NCBI RefSeq assembly: GCF_026339875.1 | Contig: NZ_JAPEPZ010000001.1 | Coordinates: 5,394,001 to 5,458,000, forward strand | Length of the DNA stretch: 64,000 nt | Direction: 5' to 3' | Origin: Streptomyces sp. NBC_01571 | Lineage (GTDB): Bacteria; Actinomycetota; Actinomycetes; Streptomycetales; Streptomycetaceae | In this document: positions 1-7,778 of the stretch, piece after piece | Layout: every line of letters begins with the position of its first letter | Position numbering within the stretch: position 1 is the first letter of the stretch | Notes under the pieces: model-generated | What the model was told of the DNA's origin: nothing | What the model saw: the letters and a program-made list of their open reading frames with translations, nothing else | Databases searched by the model: none | Position numbers and translations under genes: made by a program

Positions 1-664
1 GCGCGAGCTCGATGAGGTTCTGGACGGTCTCCTGCGGGCCCTGGTAGCTGGCGAGGGTGTCCTCCATCGTCTGGTGCGAGACGACGCCGGACAGTCCGTC
101 GGAGCAGATCAGGTAGCGGTCGCCGGCGCGGACCTCGCGGATGGAGAGGTCCGGCTCGACGTGGTCGCCGCTGCCCAGCGCGCGCATCAGCAGGGAGCGC
201 TGCGGGTGGGTGGTGGCTTCCTCCTCGGTGATGCGGCCCTCGTCGACGAGGCGCTGCACCCAGGTGTGGTCCTGGGTGATCTGCGTGAGGACGCCGTCCC
301 GCAGCAGATAGGCGCGGGAGTCGCCGACGTGCACGAGTCCGAGGCGCTGGCCGGTCCACAGGAGGGCGGTGAGGGTGGTCCCCATGCCCTCCAGCTGGGG
401 GTCCTCCTCGACCATCATCCTGAGCTGGTCGTTGGCCCGCTGCACGGCGGTGCCGAGCGAGGTGAGGATGTCGGAGCCGGGCACGTCGTCGTCGAGCGCC
501 ACGATGGTGGAGATCACCTCGGAGGAGGCGACCTCACCGGCGGCCTGGCCGCCCATTCCGTCGGCGATCGCGAGCAGCCGGGGGCCGGCGTAGCCGGAGT
601 CCTCGTTGCCCTCGCGGATCATGCCTTTGTGCGATCCGGCGGCGAAGCGCAGTGACAGACTCAT
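1..664 (-). CDS. pstP: PP2C-family Ser/Thr protein phosphatase, 3' part outside window
   Basis: Metal-dependent phosphatase that reverses phosphorylation by PknB-type kinases and acts on their FHA-domain partners. The ATG at 664 has GAGG six bases upstream. The protein opens RFAAGSHKGMIREGNED and continues LLAIADGMGGQAAGEVAS; GNED and ADGMGG are the metal-binding motifs that open PP2C domains. About 221 codons are inside the window. The rest, usually a membrane segment and an extracellular tail, is cut off. It follows fhaA and fhaB on the same strand, the standard actinobacterial order. The family is clear; the symbol rests on context. Confidence 0.9.
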   Translation of the reverse strand, partial: MSLSLRFAAGSHKGMIREGNEDSGYAGPRLLAIADGMGGQAAGEVASSEVISTIVALDDDVPGSDILTSLGTAVQRANDQLRMMVEEDPQLEGMGTTLTALLWTGQRLGLVHVGDSRAYLLRDGVLTQITQDHTWVQRLVDEGRITEEEATTHPQRSLLMRALGSGDHVEPDLSIREVRAGDRYLICSDGLSGVVSHQTMEDTLASYQGPQETVQNLIELA

Positions 665-784
665 GCGCACCTCGCCCGTCGGCTCCGGGTACATCCGCAC
701 GGTGCCCACCCTCCGGTCGGGAGCGCGCCGGGGTCCTTCGTGTGGACCGCCGCTGCGTGCTCGCTCCGCTCGCTCATTGTCGTA

Positions 785-1309
785 CTACTTCCGCAGCTCG
801 ATGACGGTCTTGCCGATGCGGATGGGCGCACCCAGCGGGATCGGCGTGGGAGTCGTCAGTCGGCTCCGGTCGAGATACGTGCCGTTGGTGGAGCCGAGAT
901 CCTCGACGATCCACTGGCCGTCCCGGTCCGGGTAGATCCTGGCATGGCGGCTGGACGCGTAGTCGTCGTCCAGCACGATGGTGCTGTCGTGCGCGCGGCC
1001 GAGCGTGATGGTCTGCCCCTGGAGCGCGACCGTCGTGCCCGTGAGAGTGCCCTCGGAGACGACGAGTTTGGTGGGGGCGCCGCGGCGCTGGCGTCCGCCG
1101 CCGCTCGGCGCCGCCTGCTGGCGCTGCGGCGGTGGCGCCGCAGCCTGGCGCGCGGCCTGTTGCGGCCTGGCGGCGTCCCTGCGCGAGCCGCGCTGTGTGA
1201 CACGCGTTCCGAACAGGTCGCTGCGGATGACCTGCACGGCCACGATCACGAACAGCCACAGTACGGCCAGGAAACCCAGCCGCATGACCGTGAGGGTCAG
1301 CTCTGACAT
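785..1309 (-). CDS. fhaB: FHA-domain membrane-anchored signalling protein FhaB
   Basis: Phosphothreonine-reading adaptor of the cell-wall and division kinase network. The 174-residue protein starts MSELTLTVMRLGF, with one hydrophobic segment at about residues 8-27, then an Arg/Ala/Gln/Pro-rich linker. A C-terminal FHA domain (about 95-172) shows GR at the start, SSRHARI and DLGSTNGTYLD, the phosphothreonine-binding residues. An open frame continues upstream to 1606 but runs into fhaA coding sequence, so the ATG at 1309 was chosen. It lies 10 bases after fhaA and 120 before pstP, probably one operon. Confidence 0.9.
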   Translation of the reverse strand: MSELTLTVMRLGFLAVLWLFVIVAVQVIRSDLFGTRVTQRGSRRDAARPQQAARQAAAPPPQRQQAAPSGGGRQRRGAPTKLVVSEGTLTGTTVALQGQTITLGRAHDSTIVLDDDYASSRHARIYPDRDGQWIVEDLGSTNGTYLDRSRLTTPTPIPLGAPIRIGKTVIELRK

Positions 1310-1319
1310 TGCCCCCGCT

Positions 1320-2171
1320 TCACCCTTCGGCTTGCCGGTAAATGATGGTGGTGCTGCCCACGACGATCCGCGAGCCGTCGCGGAGCGTAGCGCGGGTGGT
1401 GTGCTGCCCGTCCACCACGATGCCGTTGGTGGACCCGAGATCCTGGATCGTCGAGGGCGTTCCGGTCCGGATCTCACAGTGCCGGCGGGATACGCCGGGG
1501 TCGTCGATCCGCACGTCGGCTTCGGTGCTGCGGCCCAGCACCAGCGTCGGGCGGGAGATCTGATGGCGGGCGCCATTGATCTCGATCCAGTGCCGCGTGC
1601 GGCCACCGCTCGCCGGCCCGGCGGACGGGCCGGGCCGCTGGCCCATGGGCGAAGGCCCCGGGCGTCCGGGCGGCGGCGCGGACGGCATGGGAGGTACGGC
1701 GGCCGGCGGGTAGCCGTACCCGCCCTGGCCGCCCTGGCCGCGCGGGGACGCCGGAGCGGGGCCCGCGGGGGCGCGCTCGGGCGCCTGCTGGTCGGTGGAG
1801 GAGGCGAGCGTACGGCTGCGCACCCGGTACAGACCGGTGTCGAGGTCGTCCGCCTTCTCCAGATGGACCTTGATGGGGCCCATGAAGGTGTAGCGCTGCT
1901 GCTTGGCGTAGTCGCGCACCATGCCGGCGAGCTCGTCGCCGAGCTGGCCCGAGTAGGGGCTGAGGCGGTCGAAGTCCGGTGTGCTCAGCTCCACGATGAA
2001 GTCGTTCGGTACGACGGTCCGCTCGCGGTTCCAGATCGTGGCGTTGTTGTCGCACTCGCGCTGCAGCGCTCCGGCGATCTCCACGGGCTGGACCTCGGAC
2101 TTGAACACCTTGGCGAAGGTGCCGTTGACCAGACCTTCGAGACGCTGCTCGAATTTCTTCAGGACTCCCAT
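1320..2171 (-). CDS. fhaA: FHA-domain protein FhaA (DUF3662 plus FHA)
   Basis: 283 residues. The N-terminal DUF3662 domain (about 1-120) begins MGVLKKFEQRLEGLVNGTFA. A Pro/Gly/Ala-rich linker follows (about 135-200), then a C-terminal FHA domain (about 205-283) with VLGRSTEADV, SRRHCEI and LGSTNGIVVD. In mycobacteria the homologue binds phosphorylated MviN and regulates peptidoglycan precursor export. It is first in the fhaA-fhaB-pstP order. The DNA upstream to the tRNA holds no other gene, so the operon promoter should be there. Confidence 0.93.
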   Translation of the reverse strand: MGVLKKFEQRLEGLVNGTFAKVFKSEVQPVEIAGALQRECDNNATIWNRERTVVPNDFIVELSTPDFDRLSPYSGQLGDELAGMVRDYAKQQRYTFMGPIKVHLEKADDLDTGLYRVRSRTLASSTDQQAPERAPAGPAPASPRGQGGQGGYGYPPAAVPPMPSAPPPGRPGPSPMGQRPGPSAGPASGGRTRHWIEINGARHQISRPTLVLGRSTEADVRIDDPGVSRRHCEIRTGTPSTIQDLGSTNGIVVDGQHTTRATLRDGSRIVVGSTTIIYRQAEG

Positions 2172-2716
2172 GGGGCACCTCCTCCTTCGTAGCCGTCCTG
2201 GTACTGCGTGCTGCCTGTGCCGTACTGCGCACGGCCCACCGCGTCGTACGGTCGGCCGCTGTCGTCCTGGTCGTGCTGGTACTGCTTACTGATCGTATCC
2301 ACGCGCCGGGAAATCGGCTGGTTCCCCCTGTCGGCCCGGTCGACAGGTTGTCGACGCCTTCCGAAGTCCCCTCCCGAAGTTCCCTGCGGGGCACCTTTTC
2401 GAACTCTTCCCTGCACTACTCCTGCCAAGGATCGTAGAGGCGGCCCGGGACCAGTGTCCCGCACCCGACTGTGCACGCTGTCCTGCTCCTGGGGAGATGG
2501 CCTGGACCGGTACGAGGTTGATACGTGAACCGGTTCTCGTCGATACGTGGAGCGGCGCCGACGTGCTCGGGCCCCGGTCCGGGGCAGCCGGCCCCGGGCC
2601 CAGGGGCGCCGGGGCCGCTCGAAAGCGATGTGAATCCGCCCCTGCCACCGTGCTAATCTTCTGCATGTCGGAAGGCGCTCGCACCACACGGTGGGGCACC
2701 GGAGGACACACCCAAT
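2172..2716. other. Intergenic region between fhaA and tRNA-Leu
   Basis: 545 bases without a credible gene; the short open frames here overlap each other and show no domain. The region must hold the leftward fhaA promoter and the rightward tRNA promoter. I cannot point to a convincing -35/-10 pair for either. Confidence 0.5.
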
Positions 2717-2803
2717 GCGCGGGTGGCGGAATAGGCAGACGCGCTGGATTCAGGTTCCAGTGCCCGCAAGGGCGTGGGGGTTCAACTCCCCCCTCGCGCA
2801 CCA
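2717..2803 (+). tRNA. tRNA-Leu (anticodon CAG)
   Basis: 87 bases including an encoded CCA end. The acceptor GCGCGGG pairs with CTCGCGC. The anticodon stem CTGGA/TCCAG encloses the loop TTCAGGT, giving anticodon CAG, which reads the leucine codon CUG. A long variable arm (GCCCGCAAGGGCG) marks a class II leucine tRNA, and the T arm is GGGGGTTCAACTCCCCC. It marks the left edge of conserved chromosome before the biosynthetic region. Confidence 0.97.
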
Positions 2804-2805
2804 GT

Positions 2806-2841
2806 GAAGAGGTCCCATCGTGATCACGATGGGACCTCTTC
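2806..2841. terminator. Perfect 36-bp palindrome after tRNA-Leu
   Basis: Each arm is 18 bases (left arm GAAGAGGTCCCATCGTGA) with no spacer, starting three bases after the tRNA CCA. It is a strong candidate terminator for the tRNA and may also act on leftward transcription of the kinase-like gene. There is no long T run, which is common for Streptomyces terminators. Confidence 0.8.
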
Positions 2842-2936
2842 CGTATGCCCGGACCAGGGTGGATCCAGGGTCCCGGCGGCTCTGGTCCGAGTGTGTTCTG
2901 TCTCTCAATTTTTCTCGGCTCGCCGGGAGCGCGGTC

Positions 2937-4172
2937 TCAGGGGTGCCGGCGCAGGGGTAGATGGATCTCCAGCAGCGTGCCGGTGGGGGTGCCCGGGGTG
3001 ACGCGCGTGCGGCCGCCGAGGTCGTCGATCCGGTCGGTCAGGGAACGCAGGGCCTCGGCGGAGCCGGTCGCGGGCCCGTGGCCGTCGTCGGTCACCTTCG
3101 CGTAGAGCCAGCGTCTGGTGACGCGGACGACGGTGGCCACCTGCCGCGCGCCCGAGCGGGTCAGGCGGTCGCGCAGGGCCTCGCGCAGGGCGAGGAAGGT
3201 CTCCTCCCGGTAATGCTCTGAGAGGGTCCGCTCGTCCCCGACGACCTCGACGGAGGTCCGGATGCCGAGGCCGGCGCGCGGGCGGGGGCCCGCGAGGAAG
3301 GCCTCCAGGGCCTCGCGCAGGGGCGGCAGGTCGGCACGCCGGCGCAGGCCCCCGACGAACGCCTGGTTCTGCCGGGCCGCTTCAGCCAACGCCCGCTCTG
3401 CTGCGGCGAGATGAGCGGCGGGGGTCTGGGGAGGGGTGGGGGAGCCGGGGGCTGTGAGGGGGCCCGTGGTGGCGCGTGCGCCGGAGGCCGTGGGCGTCGC
3501 CGGGGTCGGCGTGGTGGCGGCCGTCGCGGCGGCTTCGAGGCTGTGGCGGGCCGTGGACAGGGCGCCGCCCAGTTCGTCGTGGAGCTGCCGGGCCAGCCTG
3601 CGGCGCTCACCGCGGCCGTCGTCGCCGGACCACACTCCCTCCCCGGCGTCCCGGAGCACCTCACCAAGGCGCCGGACGACCGCGACGGCACGCGGCAGCA
3701 CGCTCTCCCGGTGCGCGATGCCGTGCTCCAGGACGTGCAGCAGGGCGCACTCCAGGAGCAGCGCGACGGCGGCCGCCACCTGGTGGGGGGAGGCCGCGGG
3801 CGGGGCGACGGGGGCGGGCGGGGCGTCCGCGGCGGAGGGGGCGGACGTGGTCGGGGCGGTTTCCGCGGCGCGCACCAGGACGGTGCGGGCGAACTCCGCC
3901 AGCGTGCCGCGCAGGGCCGGTACCTCCGCCTCGGCGGGGGCGAGTACGGCGGGCAGCCGGGCGGTGAAGCGGTCGAGGACGGCGTCGGTCTCCCAGGCCC
4001 CCAGGGTGTCGTCGGCCGGGCCGGGGGCGGGGCCGCGACGCGGTGACATCCGGGACGCCGCACGGACCAGGCCCTCGTGCAGGGCTTCGCCGAATCCGCT
4101 GCCGACGACCGGCACCGCGCCGGGAACGGAGACGGCCGGGGGGACGGTGGCGGGGGCGGTCGTGCTGCTCAT
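2937..4172 (-). CDS. Cytoplasmic NarL-type histidine kinase-like protein
   Basis: 411 residues from the ATG at 4172, which has GAGGAG four bases upstream. A HisKA_3 dimerisation box lies at about residue 198 (RRLARQLHDELGGALS, with the conserved HDE). The C-terminal 100 residues look like a HATPase: TDDGHGPATGS resembles the DDGxG box. The usual N-box asparagine appears lost (EALRDRLTRSGARQ), and I see no membrane segment. No NarL-type regulator is adjacent; the only response regulator nearby is OmpR-like. It may be an inactive or specialised kinase of the cluster. Its upstream region carries a butyrolactone-type operator. Confidence 0.6.
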   Translation of the reverse strand: MSSTTAPATVPPAVSVPGAVPVVGSGFGEALHEGLVRAASRMSPRRGPAPGPADDTLGAWETDAVLDRFTARLPAVLAPAEAEVPALRGTLAEFARTVLVRAAETAPTTSAPSAADAPPAPVAPPAASPHQVAAAVALLLECALLHVLEHGIAHRESVLPRAVAVVRRLGEVLRDAGEGVWSGDDGRGERRRLARQLHDELGGALSTARHSLEAAATAATTPTPATPTASGARATTGPLTAPGSPTPPQTPAAHLAAAERALAEAARQNQAFVGGLRRRADLPPLREALEAFLAGPRPRAGLGIRTSVEVVGDERTLSEHYREETFLALREALRDRLTRSGARQVATVVRVTRRWLYAKVTDDGHGPATGSAEALRSLTDRIDDLGGRTRVTPGTPTGTLLEIHLPLRRHP

Positions 4173-4482
4173 CGGACTCCTCAACGCTCGGGTGACGCTC
4201 GGGTGCCGGGGCAACGTGGCCATCGCCAACGTAACAAACAGACTTGTCTGATTGTCAAGGGTCGACGAGCGTTCCGGACGGCTTGTGGCCACGGGATCGC
4301 TCTCCCGTCAAGGGTCCGGTCATGGCCAAGAGCAGCAGGATGTATGGGGATTGGATGGAGGTCTCCGTTCACGGGGCTGTCGAGTAAAACAGGCATGGTT
4401 GTATGATTCCGGTTGTTGCTGGCGCCCACGGGCACCCGCGCGCTCCTTCATGCCAAGCGCAGGAATAGGCAGGTGCAGCCTG
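4173..4482. promoter_or_regulatory. Divergent promoter region of kinase-like and TetR genes
   Basis: 310 bases between two divergent starts, with no gene. It contains the operator at 4233-4258 about 60 bases before the kinase-like start. A weaker AAACAGG...TTGTAT arrangement near 4388 could serve the TetR gene. Confidence 0.5.
4233..4258. promoter_or_regulatory. Butyrolactone-receptor-type operator (ARE-like), copy A
   Basis: The palindromic core CAGACTTGTCTG is flanked by AACAAA and ATTGTC. The 24 bases 4235-4258 are identical to 7375-7398 in front of the OmpR-type regulator. This resembles autoregulatory elements bound by ScbR/ArpA-type TetR receptors. It sits upstream of the kinase-like gene. 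Confidence 0.65.
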
Positions 4483-5148
4483 ATGCAGACTCGGTCCGAA
4501 CAGACCCGTCAGGCTCTCGTCCGTGCCGCGGCGGAACTGATAGCGAACGGCCGGCCCGCCGATGCGGGGCTGGTCAACATCTGCCGCCAGGCCGGAGTGA
4601 GCCGGGGGGCTCTCTACCACCACTTCTCCTCCATCGCGGAGCTGAACGCCGCCGTCTACGAGCAGGCGCACGGGCGCGTCGTCGCGCTCATGGACGAGGC
4701 CTTCGGGGGCGGCGCCGTGGAGGACGCCCCCGAGCGCCTTCTGATCGCCTTCTGCGAGGCCCTGCGGACGGAGGAACTCGTCCGCGCCGGCATCCAGTTG
4801 GCGGTGGACGGGTCGGCCGGGCCGCCCCGGCTGCGCGACGACGTGCTGACGCTCGTACGCGGGCGCGTCGCCGACACGCACCGGGACGCCGTGCCCGCGC
4901 CGGAGGATCTCGCCGACCTCGCCGTCGTGGTGGCCGCGGGGCTGGAGACCCTGGGGCACACGGATGCCGAGTGGTGGGACGCCAAGACGTCCAAGAGGCT
5001 GTGGGCGCTGTTGCGGCCGTTGTTCTCGGTGGGAGCCGTCGAGGCCGTCGGGGCCGCGGGTGCGGTGGGTGCCATCGGTGGCGCGGGTGCCGCGGGCGGG
5101 ATGGGTACGAAGGGGGCCGGGCGGCGAGGGGACGGCGAGCGGGTCTGA
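4483..5148 (+). CDS. TetR-family regulator, possibly pseudo-butyrolactone receptor
   Basis: 221 residues from the ATG at 4483, with GGCAGG upstream; an in-frame ATG at 4450 is possible. The N-terminal helix-turn-helix (about 8-55) reads RAAAELIANGRPADAGLV then GVSRGALYHHFSS. The ligand domain is only loosely like ScbR proteins, as in pseudo-receptors such as JadR2 and ScbR2. The last 40 residues are an Ala/Gly/Val repeat (VGAVEAVGAAGAVGAIGG), probably an expanded tail. It is divergent from the kinase-like gene. Confidence 0.7.
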   Translation: MQTRSEQTRQALVRAAAELIANGRPADAGLVNICRQAGVSRGALYHHFSSIAELNAAVYEQAHGRVVALMDEAFGGGAVEDAPERLLIAFCEALRTEELVRAGIQLAVDGSAGPPRLRDDVLTLVRGRVADTHRDAVPAPEDLADLAVVVAAGLETLGHTDAEWWDAKTSKRLWALLRPLFSVGAVEAVGAAGAVGAIGGAGAAGGMGTKGAGRRGDGERV

Positions 5149-5660
5149 GGCGCCGCGGTGGGCCGCACCCGCCCTGGGCGGAGCCGTGGCGGGGCGCGTC
5201 TGTCCTGCGCGGCGGTTGGTGTGGCGGGGCGCCTGTTCCGCCTCCGGGTGGGTGCGGGGTGAGGCGTATCGGAGCGGGCCGGGATCGGGGATCAGGATCA
5301 GCAGGCCTCTGCCCGGGCGGAGTTGTGTGAACCGGCGCCAGGGGCGGGATGCTGTCGAGGCTCGTGCGGCTCGTGCGGCTCGTGCGGTGGTGTTCCGGTG
5401 AGCTCGTGGGTGAGGCGAGGCGAGGCGGGGACGCGGAGCGTCGGTGATGCGGCCCGTGCGGCGAGTGCGGCGGACGCACTCGGGTGCACGAGTGCACGCG
5501 GCTGCCAGGGGTGGTGGCCGCGTTCCCGGCACGAGTTGTGGAGCACGGTCGGGTTCCGGGCCCCGGCCGGTGACTTGGGGGCGCCTGGCCGCTCGGCCGG
5601 TTCGGCGAGGTCCGGTCGGGACGGGCCGGTCCGGCGGGGTTCCGCGAGGTCCGGCCGCGC
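5149..5660. other. Intergenic region between converging TetR genes
   Basis: 512 bases between the ends of two converging TetR genes. It has very high GC and overlapping spurious frames. A 9-bp tandem repeat (GCTCGTGCG, three copies, about 5360-5387) is visible. I see no gene and no clear terminator. Confidence 0.5.
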
Positions 5661-6281
5661 TCAGACGTCCTCGGGCGGCACGGTCATGCTGGTGCGCAGG
5701 CGGCCGAGCAGGCCGGGAGTGGCCAGGCCGGGCAGCAGGAAACGCCAGAACGCGCCGATGCGGTCGGGCAGGTCCTCGCGGTTGCTGTACACCTGCGACA
5801 TCAACTGCAGCCCGGTGAAGGCGCCGACGATGGTCGAGGTCGCTTCCTGGATGTCCACGCCGGGCAGGATCTCGCCCTGTTCCTCGGCCTGCCGCAGCAG
5901 CGCCAGGATGGCCGCGCCGGACTGCTCGTACGCGGTCTGCGGCGGGCGGGAGAAGGACGTCTGCTCGACCGCGAGCCGCACACTCGCGCGCAGCACCGGG
6001 TCGCGCTGGAGGCGCTGGGCGAACTCCAGGGTCAGGTCGATGACCGCCTGGAGCTTCACCGCCCGGTCCGGCACCACGAGTGCCTCGCTGTGCGCGGTCA
6101 CCAGGGCCACGGCGATTGCTTCCTTGGAGGGGAAGTGGTGGTACAGCGCGCCTCGGGTGAGACCCGTCCGGGCCAGGATGTCGTTGGTGCTCGCGGCGTC
6201 GTAGCCGCGCTCGTCGAACACCCGCGCCGCGGACTCCAGGATCGAGTGCCTCGACCTCGTCCCGCGCTCTTGTGTGGCCAT
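5661..6281 (-). CDS. Gamma-butyrolactone receptor-type TetR regulator (ScbR/ArpA family)
   Basis: 206 residues from the ATG at 6281, with AGG eight bases upstream. The DNA-binding domain reads SRHSILESAARVFDERGY then GLTRGALYHHFPSKEAI, a close match to the ScbR/ArpA/JadR3 family. The ligand-binding half (RLAVEQTSF, VGAFTGLQLMSQVYSNRED) also fits. Such receptors repress cluster regulators until a butyrolactone hormone binds. The afsA-type gene at 7779 could make that hormone locally. An operator-like site lies 30-56 bases upstream of its own start, suggesting autoregulation. Confidence 0.85.
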   Translation of the reverse strand: MATQERGTRSRHSILESAARVFDERGYDAASTNDILARTGLTRGALYHHFPSKEAIAVALVTAHSEALVVPDRAVKLQAVIDLTLEFAQRLQRDPVLRASVRLAVEQTSFSRPPQTAYEQSGAAILALLRQAEEQGEILPGVDIQEATSTIVGAFTGLQLMSQVYSNREDLPDRIGAFWRFLLPGLATPGLLGRLRTSMTVPPEDV

Positions 6282-6310
6282 GCCAGGTCCTTGCTCTCGC
6301 CCCGCTGGAA

Positions 6311-6337
6311 TTTTACCGACTGGTCTGTATTGTATCG
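6311..6337. promoter_or_regulatory. ARE-like operator upstream of the receptor gene, copy D
   Basis: ACCGACTGGTCTGTATTGTA lies 30-56 bases before the receptor start. It shares the GTCTGTAT half-site with the site before the afsA-type gene (7667-7688). Probable autoregulatory operator. Confidence 0.55.
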
Positions 6338-6462
6338 GCAAGGCGGCACGCCGCCAGGGGGCGGGAGTATTCGCTTCCGGTTCGGCTCGGTTTTCGGTCG
6401 CTCCGAGCGCGGTCCTTCAGCGTTCCTTCAGCGGTTCTCAAGCGGGCTGTGCGGGTGGTCCC

Positions 6463-6495
6463 CGTGACGGTCGCGGGGACCACCCGGCGGTCGCG
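6463..6495. terminator. Hairpin terminator of the OmpR-type gene
   Basis: A 12-bp perfect stem (GGGTGGTCCCCG, 6463-6474, with 6484-6495) and a 9-base loop lie 16 bases past the stop of the leftward OmpR-type gene. Confidence 0.75.
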
Positions 6496-6510
6496 GGCGA
6501 CCGCCCGGGA

Positions 6511-7305
6511 CTACGGATGGCCGAGCCTAAAGCCGACCCCGCGGACGGTGATGATCCAGCCGCTCGAACCGAGCTTGCCGCGCAGGCTGCTGACGTGGGT
6601 GTCTATGGTGCGTCCGCGGTGGGACCAGGTGTCGTCCCAGACCTGCGCCATGAGCTGGCGGCGGGGCATCACGGTGCCGGGCTGCGAGGCCAGCAGGTGC
6701 AGCAGGTCGAACTCCTTGCGGGTCAGGTCCACCGGCTCCCCGTCCAGGGTGGCCACTCGCGTGCCGACGTCGATGCGCAGCGGCCCGTGGGTGATGACCT
6801 GGGCGGACGCCGGCTGCTGCCGTACCCGGCGCATCACCGCCTCCATCCGTGCCAGCAACTCCCGGAAGCCGTACGGCTTGACCAGGTAGTCGTCGGCTCC
6901 GGCCTGCAGTCCGAGCACCCGGTCGAGCTCCGACCCGCGCGCGGTGACGGCGATGACCGGGGTGTCGCAGACCGCCCGGATGCCCCGGCACACCTCCAGC
7001 CCGTCCAGGTCGGGCAGGTCGAGGTCGAGCAGCAGGAGATCGGCGTCGCGGTGCGCCTGGAGCGCCTTGGTGCCGGTGGCCACGCTCTGCGCGGCGTACC
7101 CCTGGCGCAGCAGGCCCTGGACGAGGGAGTCGGCGGCCCTGGGGTCGTTCTCCACGACCAGGACACGCAGGGCTCCGGCCGGGGGGCCGGGGTCGTCGGT
7201 GGCCGCGTGTGCGGCAACCGGCCGCCCGGGGTGGGGAATCGTGGGGCGGTGCGGGAGATTGCGCTGCGATCGGACGTCGAGTAGATCCACGGCTTGCCGA
7301 TTCAT
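6511..7305 (-). CDS. OmpR-family response regulator, likely cluster activator (JadR1/LndI-like)
   Basis: 264 residues from the ATG at 7305, with AGGAGGAG just upstream. The receiver domain (about 45-160) keeps the phosphoacceptor Asp94 in LLLDLDLPDLDG, Thr in VIAVTAR and Lys in VKPYGF. One of the two acidic-pocket residues is changed (VVENDP instead of the usual DD). A PhoB-type winged helix follows (ILTARKEFDLLHLLASQ-like segment, then RGRTIDTHVSSLRGKLG). No cognate kinase is adjacent. Angucycline clusters typically carry such atypical OmpR activators. Phased TCTGAC-type repeats at 10031-10081 and 11975-12025 are its best candidate targets (inference). Confidence 0.85.
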   Translation of the reverse strand: MNRQAVDLLDVRSQRNLPHRPTIPHPGRPVAAHAATDDPGPPAGALRVLVVENDPRAADSLVQGLLRQGYAAQSVATGTKALQAHRDADLLLLDLDLPDLDGLEVCRGIRAVCDTPVIAVTARGSELDRVLGLQAGADDYLVKPYGFRELLARMEAVMRRVRQQPASAQVITHGPLRIDVGTRVATLDGEPVDLTRKEFDLLHLLASQPGTVMPRRQLMAQVWDDTWSHRGRTIDTHVSSLRGKLGSSGWIITVRGVGFRLGHP

Positions 7306-7372
7306 CTGCTCCTCCTGAGGCACAGTCTCGTCATCACGGAACGGACTGCTGAACGCTCACCTCAAGGACGAT

Positions 7373-7398
7373 AGCAAACAGACTTGTCTGATTGTCAA
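7373..7398. promoter_or_regulatory. ARE-like operator before the OmpR-type gene, copy B
   Basis: Core CAGACTTGTCTG. The stretch 7375-7398 is identical over 24 bases to 4235-4258. It lies about 70-93 bases upstream of the regulator start. Confidence 0.65.
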
Positions 7399-7550
7399 CG
7401 TGTTCTTCGTCCCCCGCGCGTCGGTCTGTGCTCTGTGTCATCAGTCCGCGTTGACCTGCATGGATGTGTGGTTCTTCGCCATTTCGAGGTCAGGTTTCCG
7501 TGGGGTCCGCACGAGGCGACGAGCCACGCCGCGACGGGCTTGATGACTCT

Positions 7551-7572
7551 AACCATGCAGGTCTGCATGGTT
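7551..7572. promoter_or_regulatory. Inverted repeat of unknown binder
   Basis: AACCATGCA and TGCATGGTT are separated by GGTC: a perfect 9-bp inverted repeat with 4-base spacer, different from the CAGAC-type operators. A partial match (CTGCATGGAT) lies near 7456. A second regulator may bind the same divergent promoter. Confidence 0.45.
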
Positions 7573-7666
7573 TCGGAGAGGCGGTTACGCAAGTGGCGCG
7601 ATCGTGTCGTACCGGCCGGTAACGACGGCCTGAACCTAGAGGGATACTAAAGCTTTACTTGAAGAA

Positions 7667-7688
7667 CCGAACAGACATGTCTGTATCT
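7667..7688. promoter_or_regulatory. ARE-like operator before the afsA-type gene, copy C
   Basis: ACAGACATGTCTGT at 7671-7684 is a perfect 14-bp palindrome within an ARE-like context (CCGAACAGAC...GTATCTTG). It lies about 95 bases upstream of the afsA-type start. Confidence 0.65.
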
Positions 7689-7778
7689 TGTGCGAGCAAG
7701 AGAACGTCGGCCACGGGGGGTGGCTGCCGACAGTGCGGAGTGCTGCCCCCTGCTCGGAAACAGACAGGAGTGCCGTAC

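Larger units (their letters stand above)
7306..7778. promoter_or_regulatory. Regulatory hub between OmpR-type and afsA-type genes
   Basis: 473 bases of divergent promoter DNA without a credible gene, more AT-rich than its surroundings. It contains two butyrolactone-type operators (7373-7398 and 7667-7688) and a separate inverted repeat at 7551-7572. This layout would let one receptor silence both the pathway activator and the hormone synthase. Confidence 0.6.

Noticed and set aside
2717..2841. tRNA-Leu as the integration site of a mobile island.
   Set aside because: I see no integrase gene and no copy of the tRNA 3' end near the right border of the cluster, so attachment-site integration is not supported.
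2937..4292. Longer start for the kinase-like protein at 4292.
   Set aside because: That extension would cover the butyrolactone operator, and the ATG at 4172 has a strong GAGGAG site.
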